A DNA stretch of 64,000 nucleotides from Paracoccus subflavus (GTDB lineage: Bacteria > Pseudomonadota > Alphaproteobacteria > Rhodobacterales > Rhodobacteraceae), in assembly GCF_004310345.1 (NCBI RefSeq), contig NZ_SISK01000001.1:549781-613780 (forward strand). Direction: 5' to 3'. The notes beneath the pieces are model-generated. The model saw only the letters and a program-made list of their open reading frames with translations, made no database searches and was not told the origin of the DNA. This document shows positions 51,779-61,701 of this stretch, in pieces; positions within the stretch are counted from its first letter, which is position 1, and every line of letters begins with the position of its first letter. The position numbers and the translations under genes are program-made.

Positions 51779-54400
51779 GTGGCAGGCAAGACCATTAGAC
51801 GAGCCTCGTTCGATGCGTTTGCAGCGGCGATTGTTTTCAATGGGGGGTTGAATCCCGTGATACATCGAGTCCTTGGCCTGTTCCGGCGATACGCCGCGCA
51901 CCATGCCCAGATGCAAAAGCCTGGCTTTCCGCTTTGGGATGGGAAGGGCAAGACCTTCGGCCACATCGATCGAATCGCCGTGCGCGAGGGCCGCCTGTAC
52001 GTCGAAGGCTGGGCCCTGTCGCCACGGGTGGGGCTGAGCAACGCCGAGGGCGCGGTGGAACAAAGCCCCAGCCTGCCACGCAACGATGTCCTGGCCAGCC
52101 GGGACAGCGGCGGCATCCAGACCCCCGGATTCGTTCTGGACCTGCCGCTCAGCCTCGACCATACGGCCTTCTGGGCGGATGTGGGGGATCGTCGGCATGT
52201 CCACCTTCTGCCCCGGATCACGCCGCGCGATCTTCGCCGCATGAAGCTGGCGCAGACGGGTCCGTTTCTGCGCGATGGCCTGCACGCCCTGCCCGCGGCG
52301 CTGCACTGGTGGCGGCACCGCGACCCGCTGTCGGTTGCACGCATCAAGACGGCCTTTGGCCTGAACACCGTCACCCGGTCAGGCCATCTGAACCCCCAGC
52401 TTTTCGCCGAGGACGTCCCGACCGTCGACACCCCGCCCGAAGCCTTGTTCCGCACCGGCATCACCATCGTGCTGCCCGTCTTCAACGCACTCGACCTGCT
52501 GCCCGAGGCCCTTGACCGCATCCTGACGCATACCGATCTGTCCTGGCGTCTTATCCTGGTCGAGGACTGTTCGACCGACCCCCAGGTCCGCCCCTGGCTG
52601 CGCGACTGGCGGGCGGGGTTGTCCCCCGACATCGCCGCCCGCGTCTCGCTGATCGAAAACGACACCAACCTGGGCTTCATCAGGTCGGTCAACCGGGCCT
52701 TCGCGGCGGCGCTGCCGCATGGCGATCATGTCGTGCTGCTGAATTCGGACGCCTTCGTGCCGGCGGGCTGGGCCAGCCGCCTGATCCGCCCGCTGCTGGA
52801 CCACGATCATGTGGCCACCGTGACGCCCATGTCCAACGACGCCGAGATCTTCAATATCCCCGCCATCTGCCAGCGACAGGCGTTGCGGCCCGGAGAGGCC
52901 GACGCGATCGACCGGGTTGCCGCCGGCTTCTTTCCCGGAGCGGATCTGGCCGACGCGCCGACCGGCGTCGGATTCTGCATGGCGATGAACATCGCTTTTC
53001 TGCGCAAGCTGCCGGAACTGGATACCGTCTTTGGCCGGGGCTATGGCGAAGAGGTCGACTGGTGCCAGCGCGCGCGCAAGCTGGGCGGCCGGCATCTGGG
53101 CCACGGCGGGCTGTTTGTGGAACATCGCGGCGGCACCTCCTTCGGCTCGGCCGAAAAGCTGCGGCTGATCCAGAAGAACGGCGAAACGATCTCGCGCCGG
53201 TATCCCGCCTATGACGCCGAGGTGCAGAATTTCATCCGGCAAGACCCCCTGAATTCCCCGCGCCTGGCCCTGGCCTTGGCATGGGCGGGACAGCGCCAGC
53301 AGGGGCTTGTCCCGGTCTATGTGGCCCATGACATGGGCGGCGGTGCTGAACATTACCTTCAGGACCGGCTGCAATCCGACCTGCGCGACGATGCGGCGGC
53401 GGTGGTGCTGCGCGTGGGCGGCCTGTCGCGCTGGCAGCTTGAACTGCACAGCCCGCATGGCGTCACCCGGGGGGAAACCGACGACACTGCCTTTGTGAAG
53501 AAGCGCCTTCTGGACCTGCTGCCGGCCCGCAGGATCGTCTATTCCTGCGCCGTGGGTGACCGTGACCCGATGTCCCTGCCCGCGATCCTGACATCGCTTG
53601 CCCATGGCCCCAAAGACCGGATCGAGGTGCTGTTTCACGATTACCTGCTGCTCAGCCCCGCCTATACGCTGCTGGGCAGCGACGGGGCATGGCACGGCGT
53701 TCCCATGCCGGGGATCGACAGCGACCCCGTGCACACCGCCCTGCGTCCGGACGGGACCAGGGCCGGTCTGGGCGACTGGCGCGCGGCCTGGGGACATTTG
53801 CTGCAGGCGGCCCACGGCATCACGGTGTTTTCCGAGAACAGCCGGTCGCTGGTGACGCAGGCCTATCCGCAGATCGCCGACAAGGTGACGGTCAGGCCGC
53901 ACAGGCTGCTGGCGGATGTTCCGCGCATTCCGCCGGGCCGGTCCGACGACGGTGTGCCGGTGATCGGCGTGCTGGGCAACATCGGCTATCAAAAGGGCAT
54001 AACGGTGCTGCGCGACCTGTCGCAGCTTCTGGACCGCACCGGCCAGGCACGCCTGGTCGTCATCGGCAATGTCGATCCCGCCTATCCGCTTGGCGCATCG
54101 GCCCATATCCACGGAGACTACCGCATCGAGGACATCCCCGCCCTTGTCGCGCGCTATGGCATCAGTCGCTGGTTCATTCCGTCGATCGGCCCCGAGACGT
54201 TTTCCTATACGACGCATGAGGCGATCGCCACCGGCCTGCCCGTTTTCGGCTTCGATCTGGGTGCACAGGGTGATGCGATCCGGGCGGCGGCATCCTCTCG
54301 CGGGGGGGGGACAATCTCCCTGGACGAGGGGCAGCACGACATCGAAACCCTGCTTGCCTTCCTCTTGGATGCTCCTGCCGCCCGGCAACATGTGGCCTAA
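51779..54400 (+). CDS. large glycosyltransferase with GT2 and second GT-like domains
   Basis: The 873-residue protein has a GT2 domain at about residues 220-450 (ITIVLPVFNALDLLPEAL, VEDCSTD, VVLLNSDAFVPAGW, GRGYGEEVDWCQRARK). A second half with AHDMGGGAEHYL, VIGVLGNIGYQKGITVL and TTHEAIATGLPVFGF resembles GT-B/GT4 type enzymes. It could add two sugars to a cell-surface polysaccharide. The GTG at 51779 is uncertain; starts at 51848 (TTG) or 51857 (GTG) are possible. It is followed by a sulfotransferase, so the glycan may be sulfated. Confidence 0.82.
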   Translation: MAGKTIRRASFDAFAAAIVFNGGLNPVIHRVLGLFRRYAAHHAQMQKPGFPLWDGKGKTFGHIDRIAVREGRLYVEGWALSPRVGLSNAEGAVEQSPSLPRNDVLASRDSGGIQTPGFVLDLPLSLDHTAFWADVGDRRHVHLLPRITPRDLRRMKLAQTGPFLRDGLHALPAALHWWRHRDPLSVARIKTAFGLNTVTRSGHLNPQLFAEDVPTVDTPPEALFRTGITIVLPVFNALDLLPEALDRILTHTDLSWRLILVEDCSTDPQVRPWLRDWRAGLSPDIAARVSLIENDTNLGFIRSVNRAFAAALPHGDHVVLLNSDAFVPAGWASRLIRPLLDHDHVATVTPMSNDAEIFNIPAICQRQALRPGEADAIDRVAAGFFPGADLADAPTGVGFCMAMNIAFLRKLPELDTVFGRGYGEEVDWCQRARKLGGRHLGHGGLFVEHRGGTSFGSAEKLRLIQKNGETISRRYPAYDAEVQNFIRQDPLNSPRLALALAWAGQRQQGLVPVYVAHDMGGGAEHYLQDRLQSDLRDDAAAVVLRVGGLSRWQLELHSPHGVTRGETDDTAFVKKRLLDLLPARRIVYSCAVGDRDPMSLPAILTSLAHGPKDRIEVLFHDYLLLSPAYTLLGSDGAWHGVPMPGIDSDPVHTALRPDGTRAGLGDWRAAWGHLLQAAHGITVFSENSRSLVTQAYPQIADKVTVRPHRLLADVPRIPPGRSDDGVPVIGVLGNIGYQKGITVLRDLSQLLDRTGQARLVVIGNVDPAYPLGASAHIHGDYRIEDIPALVARYGISRWFIPSIGPETFSYTTHEAIATGLPVFGFDLGAQGDAIRAAASSRGGGTISLDEGQHDIETLLAFLLDAPAARQHVA

Positions 54401-54456
54401 GCCCTTGGCCGGGCTTGTCCCACCTTCAATGCCATCACCCAGTCGAGACCAATTTC

Positions 54457-55266
54457 GTGACCGATGCAATCTTTGATCCGGAGGCCCATCAGGGCCGGTA
54501 TGACTTCTGGATGCGCACACCCGCGCCCCGCAAGGTGTATGCTATTCTTTTTACACCCCGCAGCGGCAGCAGTTGGCTGACAAGTGTTCTTACAAAGACA
54601 CGGATGATGGGAACCCCTGGAGAGTGGTTCAATCCAACCCTCATGACCTCAAGCTCAAGATCGAAAGGCGCGCGAAATCTTGAGCAGTTCATCGAGACGA
54701 TCAGCCGTCACGAGGCCCATGGCGGAATTTTCGGTTTCGAGATTACATATTACCAAATGATGGCCGTATTCGGTGACGAAGCCTCTTTCATCGAGAATTT
54801 TAGGAACTCGACGTTTTTTTGGTTGATCCGAAAAGATATTGTCGCCCAGGCCGTATCGCTGGACAAGATGGTTCAAACCAAGGTCAGCCACGCCTCCAAC
54901 CATGATGAAGGCGAGATTATCGCCAGCGATAGCGCATATGACTACAATGGATCACGTATCAAGGAATGGATCAGCCACATCCGCAATGCCGAAAAGGCGA
55001 CCGAAAACATGATCAAAACTTTCAGCCTGCGCCCGATACGGCTTGCCTATGAACCCATGATGGCGTCAGGGGCAACAGAGGTGGCAAGGATTTTCCGTAA
55101 CGAACTTGGTATAACGGACGACATCCCGCCTGATCTGGAAACGGATCACCGCAAGATCGGGACTGAAAAGAACAATGTTTTCGCTGAACGGTTCAGAACG
55201 GACTATCCACAGTTCATCAAGACACTGGAGAACGAGCGTGCCGACATGCTGGCGGAATTTCCCTGA
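54457..55266 (+). CDS. Stf0-like sulfotransferase
   Basis: This roughly 269-residue protein has the sulfotransferase loop YAILFTPRSGSSWL at residues 27-40, GTPGEWFNP, and a later WLIRKDIVAQAVSL with the conserved Arg/Lys that holds the 3'-phosphate of PAPS. It fits the Stf0 (trehalose 2-sulfotransferase) group. The GTG at 54457 is preferred over a TTG at 54415. The gene is visibly richer in A/T than its neighbours, which suggests recent acquisition. It follows the glycosyltransferase by 56 bases. Confidence 0.8.
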   Translation: MTDAIFDPEAHQGRYDFWMRTPAPRKVYAILFTPRSGSSWLTSVLTKTRMMGTPGEWFNPTLMTSSSRSKGARNLEQFIETISRHEAHGGIFGFEITYYQMMAVFGDEASFIENFRNSTFFWLIRKDIVAQAVSLDKMVQTKVSHASNHDEGEIIASDSAYDYNGSRIKEWISHIRNAEKATENMIKTFSLRPIRLAYEPMMASGATEVARIFRNELGITDDIPPDLETDHRKIGTEKNNVFAERFRTDYPQFIKTLENERADMLAEFP

Positions 55267-55292
55267 GCAAGCAGTCTTTCTGTTGAAATGTC

Positions 55293-55315
55293 ATGCCTGA
55301 CCTGCGCCCAGGCAT
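55293..55315. terminator. possible bidirectional terminator
   Basis: A 7-bp perfect stem ATGCCTG (55293-55299)/CAGGCAT (55309-55315) lies between convergent genes ending at 55266 and 55334. It has no T-run on either side, so it is a weak terminator at best. Confidence 0.35.
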
Positions 55316-55333
55316 TCCGGCTGGCCTTCCTGA

Positions 55334-58300
55334 TTACCCTTTTGCCGGTATGGCGTGGCTTTTGCCTATCTTTCCCCTCACCCCCTCGATCATCACATAG
55401 ATCACCGGCGTGATCAGCAGCGTCAGGACGAAGGCCAGCGACAGGCCGCCGACGATCACGGCGCCGATGGCGCGGCGGCTTTCCGATCCGGCGCCGGTCG
55501 CGATGGCCAGCGGCACCGCGCCAAGAATAGTGGCGATGGTGGTCATCAGGACCGGACGCAGACGGGTTACGGCCCCCTCGCGGGCCGCCTCGACCAGAGG
55601 CTTGCCCTCGTCGCGCAACTGGTTGGCGAATTCGACGATCAGGATCCCGTTCTTGGCCATGATGCCGATCAGCAGGATCATCCCCACCTGGGAAAAGACG
55701 TTCACCGTTCCCCCGGTTAGCCACATGGTCAGGACCGCGCCCGCCAGGCCCAGGGGCACCGTCAGCATGATCGTCAGCGGCGTTCGGAAGCTTTCGAACT
55801 GCGCGGCCAGGACCAGAAACACGATCACCAGCGACATCGCGAACACCGTGGCGATGCCGCCGGCGCTGTCCAGATAATCGCGCGCCTGCCCGTCCCAGGC
55901 CAGGACCGAGCCCGCGGGCAGGTCGGCGGCCGCTTCCTCGACCGCGGCCATGGCGCCGGCCAGATCGGTGCCGGGTGCAATGTCGGCCTCCATCCCGACC
56001 GAGATCAGCCGGTCAAAGCGGTTGATCGCTGGGGCCGTGGCGCCGGTCTCGACACTGGCAAAGGCCGACAGGGGGATTAGGTCGCCCCGGTCGTTGCGCA
56101 GAAAGACCGACAGCATGTCCTCGACGGAATTGCGATCCTCGGGCGAGGCTTGCAGGATCACCGGATATTGCCGTCCGTCGCTGGTGTATTCCCCGACGCT
56201 GCGCGAGGCGAACAGCACCTGCAGCGTCTGGGCGATGGTATCGGCCGACAGGCCCAGATCCTGTGCGCGGGCGCGGTCGATGGACAGGTTCGCCCCCGGC
56301 TGGTTGGCGGAATAGCTGACCTCGACCGAGGCAAGGCGGGGATCGCCTTCCAGTTCCGCCGCCAGGTCGTCCGCCCAGGCGGCGGTGCGCCCGACATCAG
56401 GCCCGCCCAGCATCCAGGTGACATTACCCTGCCCGCTGGACAGCCCCAGGCCCCCCGCCGCACGGACAAAGACCGCGGCCTCGGTGATGCGGGACAGTTG
56501 GGGCCGCAGATCGGCGATGACCTGATCGACCGAGATGTCACGTTCGTCCCAGGGGGCGAGGTTCACGAACAGCAGCGACCGGCGCACCTCGCCCCAGGTG
56601 CCGACAATGGTGGTGACATTGGTGACCGTGCCGTTCTCGCGCAGGGGTTCCAGAAGCGCCTCGACCTGGCGGGTGGCGGCATCGGTATAGGCAAGGCTGG
56701 ATCCCTGGGGCGCATTGACGATGATGCGGATCTGGCCGCGATCCTCGTCCGGGGTCAACTGGCGGGGCAGATGCTGATAGACGGCCAGAGAGGCCGCCAT
56801 GGCAAAGGCCGTCACGGCCATGATCGGCACCGGCCGGGCGATCAGCCGGTCCAGAACGGCGCCATAGGCCCGCTCCAGCGCGCCGATGATCCGGTCCATG
56901 CCGCGGGTCAGCAGGTTGGGCCGTTCCTCGCGCGGCATGATCCGGGCCGCCAGAACCGGCGACAGGGTCAGCGCCACAAGGGCCGAAACCGCGACCGCGA
57001 CCGCCAGCACGATGCCGAATTCGGCGAACAGCTTGCCGATTTCGCCTTCCATGAAGCTGATCGGCACAAAGACCGAGATCAGCACGGCAGTGGTGGCAAT
57101 CACCGCAAAGCTGACCTGCGCGGCGCCGTCCCGTGCCGCTTGCAGACGGGATTTGCCCATGGCGCGGTGCCGCTGGATGTTTTCCAGCACCACGATGGCG
57201 TCGTCCACCACCAGGCCGATGGCCAGGATCAGCGCGAACAGCGTCAGGATATTGATCGAAAATCCCAGGGCCAGCATGGCCAGCCCCGCCCCCAGGGCGG
57301 AAACCGGGATGGTGACAACGGGAATCAGCGCCAGGCGCAGCGATCCCAGGAACAGGAAGATCACCGCAATGACCAGGCCCACGGCCTCGGCAAAGACCTT
57401 GAGAACCTGCGCGATCGAACTTTCGATGAACACCGCCTCGTCCGCGGTGACGGCCAGTTGCATCCCCTCGGGCAGCGTCGGCGCGATCCGGTCCAGCTCG
57501 GCCCGCACCGCGCGCGAAATGGCGACCGTGTTCGCCTGCGCCTGGGGCTGGATACCCAGCCCCAGCGAGATCACGCCATTGGCACGAAAGATGGACTCTC
57601 GCTGTTCCGGCCCTTCCTCGATGGTGGCCACATCGCCCAGCCGCAGGGGGCGGCCGCTGTCGTCGGCGCGGATGACGACCTGGCGGAACGTGTCGGCGGT
57701 GGAAAAGCGGGTCTGGGCCAGAACCTGCAACTGCCGGGCGCCGGTCTCGATCTCGCCCGCGGGCAGTTCGATGTTGTTGGCCTGCAGCGCCGCAATGATA
57801 TCGCCCGTGGTGATCCCGTATGCGGCCATGCGGGACTGGTCCAGCCAGATGCGCATGGCAGGCGAACGGGCGCCGAAAGTAGCCGTGTTGGCGACGCCCG
57901 GCAGGCGGGACATGCGATCCACGATGAAGCGGTCGGCATAGTCCGACAGTTCGATGGGGCTCATGTCCGGACTGGACAGGGACAGACGCAGAACCGGGTC
58001 GCCCTCACTGTCGTTCTTGTCCACCTGGGGGCGGTCCGCCTGTTCGGGCAGCCGGCCGACGATCCGGTCCACGGCGTTGCGCACGTCGTTGGCGGCGGCG
58101 TCGATGTCGCGCCCTGAATCAAAGGTCAGGACGGTGCGCATCCGGCCCCGCTCGGATTCCGTTTCCATGGCGGTGACGCCCGTCACGCCCGCCAGCGCCC
58201 CCTCGATCAGCGAGGCGACCTGGCTGTCCACCACGTCGGGGGCGGCACCGGTATATTCCACCCGGACAGTGATCTGCGCCGCCTCGATCTGGGGCAGTTC

Positions 58301-58405
58301 GCGGACCGGCAGACGGCTGATCGCCACCGCACCGATCAGGACGATCAGCAGGTTCAGCACCGCCGCCGTGACCGGGCGACGCAGGGACAGGTCGGGCAGG
58401 CTCAT
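55334..58405 (-). CDS. RND-family multidrug efflux pump inner-membrane subunit
   Basis: This 1023-residue protein has 12 hydrophobic helices in two halves of similar design, typical of hydrophobe/amphiphile efflux-1 pumps. Helix 4 has the conserved acidic pair AIGLVVDDAIVVLENIQRH (Asp-Asp), and helix 10 has the proton-relay lysine (GIMAKNGILIVEFANQLR). The porter domain starts with VRELPQIEAAQITVRVEYTGA. It is probably part of a tripartite pump with the adaptor upstream. No outer-membrane factor or repressor is encoded next to it. Confidence 0.93.
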   Translation of the reverse strand: MSLPDLSLRRPVTAAVLNLLIVLIGAVAISRLPVRELPQIEAAQITVRVEYTGAAPDVVDSQVASLIEGALAGVTGVTAMETESERGRMRTVLTFDSGRDIDAAANDVRNAVDRIVGRLPEQADRPQVDKNDSEGDPVLRLSLSSPDMSPIELSDYADRFIVDRMSRLPGVANTATFGARSPAMRIWLDQSRMAAYGITTGDIIAALQANNIELPAGEIETGARQLQVLAQTRFSTADTFRQVVIRADDSGRPLRLGDVATIEEGPEQRESIFRANGVISLGLGIQPQAQANTVAISRAVRAELDRIAPTLPEGMQLAVTADEAVFIESSIAQVLKVFAEAVGLVIAVIFLFLGSLRLALIPVVTIPVSALGAGLAMLALGFSINILTLFALILAIGLVVDDAIVVLENIQRHRAMGKSRLQAARDGAAQVSFAVIATTAVLISVFVPISFMEGEIGKLFAEFGIVLAVAVAVSALVALTLSPVLAARIMPREERPNLLTRGMDRIIGALERAYGAVLDRLIARPVPIMAVTAFAMAASLAVYQHLPRQLTPDEDRGQIRIIVNAPQGSSLAYTDAATRQVEALLEPLRENGTVTNVTTIVGTWGEVRRSLLFVNLAPWDERDISVDQVIADLRPQLSRITEAAVFVRAAGGLGLSSGQGNVTWMLGGPDVGRTAAWADDLAAELEGDPRLASVEVSYSANQPGANLSIDRARAQDLGLSADTIAQTLQVLFASRSVGEYTSDGRQYPVILQASPEDRNSVEDMLSVFLRNDRGDLIPLSAFASVETGATAPAINRFDRLISVGMEADIAPGTDLAGAMAAVEEAAADLPAGSVLAWDGQARDYLDSAGGIATVFAMSLVIVFLVLAAQFESFRTPLTIMLTVPLGLAGAVLTMWLTGGTVNVFSQVGMILLIGIMAKNGILIVEFANQLRDEGKPLVEAAREGAVTRLRPVLMTTIATILGAVPLAIATGAGSESRRAIGAVIVGGLSLAFVLTLLITPVIYVMIEGVRGKIGKSHAIPAKG

Positions 58406-59508
58406 CCCCCTCCCTCCGGTCCCGGGGGTGCTGCATCCACACGTCGTTCGCGGGCGACAGGCTCGATTCCGGCCCCGTCAACGACGCGATGCAGGTTCGT
58501 CACGATCACCTGCGCCGAGGCCGGCAGACCCGACACGACCTCGACCAGTCCGTCCTGCTGCTGGCCGGTGACGATCACGGCCTGCCGGGCCGTATCGCCT
58601 TTGGCCAGCATGACCAGGGTGCGATCACCCTCGACCGTCAGCGCATTTTCGGGAATGGCGGGGCGGCGGCGTTCGTCCAGCACCAGCCGGGCCTGAAGGA
58701 ACATCCCCCCCGCCAGCGCGCTGTCGCGGTTGTCCAGTTCGGCCCGCAGGGCAAGGCTGCGGGTGGCGGCATCGACACGGCTGTCGATATGGGTGATATC
58801 GCCCTCGAACACCCGCCCCGGCCATGCGGCCGAGGTCAGTTCGACCCGCTGGCCGCGTTGCAGCCGGGGCAGAAGGGTTTCGGGCACGGCGAAATCGACC
58901 AGGATCGTCGAGGAATCGTCCAGCGTCGTTACGGTTGTTGCGGTATCGATCACCTGCCCTTCGACCAGATCGGTCAGGCCGACGATGCCGGCGAACGGTG
59001 CCTTCAGGACACGATCCTCGAGCGCCACGAGGATGCGGTCGCGTTCGGCCTCGGACCGCAAGAGTTCGGCCCGCGCGGTCTGATAGGCCGCGTCCGAGGC
59101 GCTGCCCGTGCGGTTCAGGCTCTGCTGGCGGTCAAAGGCGGCCTGCGCCTCGGCCACGGTGGCTTCGGCGGCGCTCAGGTCGGCCTGCTCGGCCCGGCTG
59201 TCCAGTTCCAGCAGAACCTGCCCTTCGCTCACGTGGTCACCGGGCTGAAAGGCGATGCTGGCGATGCGACCGCCGGACTGGGGCAGCAGATCGACCGCCC
59301 GATGGGCGCGTGCCGTGCCCACGGCGGTCACGGCGTCGGCAAAGGTCACGGTTTCGGGGGCGATGGTTTCGACCCGCAAGGGGCCATCCCCGCCCCTGGC
59401 GGTCGCGGCAGGCTCGGGCGCCGCCAGCAGCCGTTCGGTCAGCCACATCCCGCCCACGGCGGATGCCAGGATCACCACCAGCCCAAGGATGATCCTTGCC
59501 GCACGCAT
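58402..59508 (-). CDS. RND efflux periplasmic adaptor (membrane fusion protein)
   Basis: This 368-residue protein begins with a membrane anchor (RIILGLVVILASAVGGMWL) and has the biotinyl-lipoyl-like and coiled-coil parts (SGGRIASIAFQPGDHVSEGQVLLELDSR, then an Ala/Glu-rich helical hairpin). AGIVGLTDLVEGQVIDTATT follows. It links the inner membrane pump to an outer membrane channel. It ends four bases into the pump gene (ATGA overlap), so the two are co-translated. Confidence 0.92.
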   Translation of the reverse strand: MRAARIILGLVVILASAVGGMWLTERLLAAPEPAATARGGDGPLRVETIAPETVTFADAVTAVGTARAHRAVDLLPQSGGRIASIAFQPGDHVSEGQVLLELDSRAEQADLSAAEATVAEAQAAFDRQQSLNRTGSASDAAYQTARAELLRSEAERDRILVALEDRVLKAPFAGIVGLTDLVEGQVIDTATTVTTLDDSSTILVDFAVPETLLPRLQRGQRVELTSAAWPGRVFEGDITHIDSRVDAATRSLALRAELDNRDSALAGGMFLQARLVLDERRRPAIPENALTVEGDRTLVMLAKGDTARQAVIVTGQQQDGLVEVVSGLPASAQVIVTNLHRVVDGAGIEPVARERRVDAAPPGPEGGG

Positions 59509-59644
59509 GTCCGTCTCCTTTTGGGCGTCATGGGCTTAGAACACGCGAAACGCGCATCGGGAACAACCCTTATTGCCCTGGTCCCGGACATGTGATGTTT
59601 CAGGCGACCGATCGGCAGACAGGGGCGGCCGCCTGGATCGCAGG

Positions 59645-61633
59645 TCAGCCCCCGGCGATCCGCGCCAACAGGGCAGCGGCCTCTTGTCGTGCGGAGTCGG
59701 ATTCCGGTACCGCCGCGGCGATGTCGCGCAGCAATTCGGTCGCGCGCGGCAGGTTGCCTGCGGCTGCTTCGACCTGGGCCAGATGCAGCGCGATCTCGGG
59801 GCGGCGCCCACCATCGGCGTCATGGGCCGCGCGCAGGGCCGCGACCGCGTCACCCGTGCGCCCGGTCAGGAACAGCAGCCAGCCCTTGGTGTCCAGAATG
59901 CTGGCATTGCCCGGTTGCAGACTGTCGGCGCGCAGGGCCATGTCCAGCGCACGGTCCAGATCGCGGTTCTGCCGGGCCAGGAACCAGGCAAGCTGATTCA
60001 GCGCGACAAAGGACCGGGGATCCAGATCGACCGCACGTTCATACGCGGTCCGGGCCAGATCGTCCTGTCCGGTTCCTTCGGCCAGCACGCCCTGCATCAG
60101 CCGTCCGTTCAGGTCGTCATGCACGGCCAGGGCCAAGGCCAGATGGTCCAGCGCCCCATCCCCCTGTCCGGCGCGGGCCAGAAGGTCAGCCTTGAGACGA
60201 TGGGCCGCCGCAAGGCGGGGCGACGCGGCCAGCGCCCGGTCCAGACCGGCCAGGGCGGCAGCACGATCCGTGTCGCCAAGGCTGCGGGCCTGCAGCAGCT
60301 CTGGCAGGGCCGCGCCTGGCTTGCTTGCAGCCGCCGCCGCAAAGGCATCGCGTGCCGGTCCCGCCAGCCCCGCGCTGTCGAGCATCATTCCCAGCACAAG
60401 CGGCCTGCGGACCGCATCGTCATGCAATGGGGCCAGGTCGGCAGGCGCCATCCCCTCGAACCGCAGTCCCGGCAGCGGCTCGCCGGTGCGGGTCAGTGCG
60501 TCCAGAACCTGGCCATCCGGGACCTGTCCCACGCCAGCCAAGGCCGCAAAGGCGCGGCCCAGGGGATGATCGGGCAGGTTGCCGCCGGGCTTTTGTCCCA
60601 TGGCGACCGTCAAGCCCATCGCAACCAGACCCGAAGGATCGACACCTTCTGCCTGCCGGGCATGATCCCGGGCCGCCGCAAGATCGCCCGCCATCGCCGC
60701 CGCCAGCGCCAGCAACAGGGCACGGTCGGGCGAGGGATCGAGACGCGACAGCGCCGCGGTGGCGGTCGCGCCCTGCCCTTCATGCAGGGCGATCTGCGCC
60801 TGTGCCAGACCGGGTTCGGCCAGGATGCCGCGGTGCCTGTCCAGGACGCGCCGGGCTGCATCAGGATCGCCCCCGGACAGATGCGCCTGGATCAGGCGGG
60901 CGGCGGCGTCGGAATGGCCCGGATCGGCCTCGAGGCACCGGGCCAGCAGCGGCGCGCCAGCAGGCCCTTGCAAGGCGGCAAGGGCCATCAGCGCCGGGCA
61001 ATCGTCAGGGGCCAGTTCGACGGCCCGACCAAGCGCCTGGGCAGCACGGCCGATATCGCCAAGTTCCGCCAGAACGATACCCAGATTGGTCAGAAAGGGG
61101 GCACCTTTCGGGCCACGCTCGACCGCCGCGGCGAAATGATTGGCCGCACCGGGCAGGTCGCCGTGAAGGGCGGCAATGGTTCCCGCGACATTCCGGGCAT
61201 AAGCGTTGGCGGGATCGGCCGCGATGGCGGCCCCGGCGGCGGTGCGGGCGGTGGCCAGATCCCCCGCCTGTCGGGACAGCAGGGCCATCGCGATCTGCCC
61301 CCATGGCTCGGCCTCGGTCGGTGCGGCATCGCCCATGGCCAGCCGGGCAGCCCGGTCCTGGCCGGCCGCGGCCCGGGCGGTGGCCACCAGATGGCGCAGC
61401 AGGCGATTGTCCGGCTGGGCGGACAGCAGCCCCTCGCCCTCTTGCAGCAGGGGACCGATATTCCCCGTGGCCCCCAGATCGCCGGCCAGACGGTCCACGG
61501 CCTGCCTGCGCGACAGGGCATCCATGGCCATGTCGCCCATCCGGGCGGTTCCATCAGACGCAACCGGGGCGGCGTCGACGGGCAGCGCCGCCGCAAGGCT
61601 GGCGGCTAGCAGAAGAATGACGATCTTGGGCAT
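59645..61633 (-). CDS. secreted tetratricopeptide-repeat protein
   Basis: This 662-residue protein has a signal-like N-terminus (MPKIVILLLAASLAAALPVDA) without a lipobox cysteine. At least ten Ala/Asp-rich helical repeats of TPR type follow (for example ARNVAGTIAALHGDLPGAANHFAAAVE, LGIVLAELGDIGRAAQALGRAVEL). It may be a periplasmic scaffold. It directly follows the VPLPA-CTERM-like VWA gene. TPR proteins often accompany PEP-CTERM type systems, so a shared role is possible. The ATG at 61633 has AGGAA upstream. Confidence 0.8.
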   Translation of the reverse strand: MPKIVILLLAASLAAALPVDAAPVASDGTARMGDMAMDALSRRQAVDRLAGDLGATGNIGPLLQEGEGLLSAQPDNRLLRHLVATARAAAGQDRAARLAMGDAAPTEAEPWGQIAMALLSRQAGDLATARTAAGAAIAADPANAYARNVAGTIAALHGDLPGAANHFAAAVERGPKGAPFLTNLGIVLAELGDIGRAAQALGRAVELAPDDCPALMALAALQGPAGAPLLARCLEADPGHSDAAARLIQAHLSGGDPDAARRVLDRHRGILAEPGLAQAQIALHEGQGATATAALSRLDPSPDRALLLALAAAMAGDLAAARDHARQAEGVDPSGLVAMGLTVAMGQKPGGNLPDHPLGRAFAALAGVGQVPDGQVLDALTRTGEPLPGLRFEGMAPADLAPLHDDAVRRPLVLGMMLDSAGLAGPARDAFAAAAASKPGAALPELLQARSLGDTDRAAALAGLDRALAASPRLAAAHRLKADLLARAGQGDGALDHLALALAVHDDLNGRLMQGVLAEGTGQDDLARTAYERAVDLDPRSFVALNQLAWFLARQNRDLDRALDMALRADSLQPGNASILDTKGWLLFLTGRTGDAVAALRAAHDADGGRRPEIALHLAQVEAAAGNLPRATELLRDIAAAVPESDSARQEAAALLARIAGG

Positions 61634-61658
61634 CGGCGTTGTTCCTGATGAGGCGGAA

Positions 61659-61677
61659 ACGCCGGAAGTCCCGGCGT
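61659..61677 (-). terminator. hairpin between the VWA and TPR genes
   Basis: A perfect 7-bp stem ACGCCGG (61659-61665)/CCGGCGT (61671-61677) with a 5-base loop lies between the VWA stop at 61702 and the TPR start at 61633. On the minus strand TT follows. It could be a partial terminator that lowers TPR expression relative to VWA. Confidence 0.5.
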
Positions 61678-61701
61678 CCCCGATGATCGTGGTTGCAGCC
61701 G

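Noticed and set aside
56150..61609. Plus-strand open frames opposite the RND pump and TPR genes
   Set aside because: Same shadow effect; sequences are rich in Arg/Gly/Gln with no domain.
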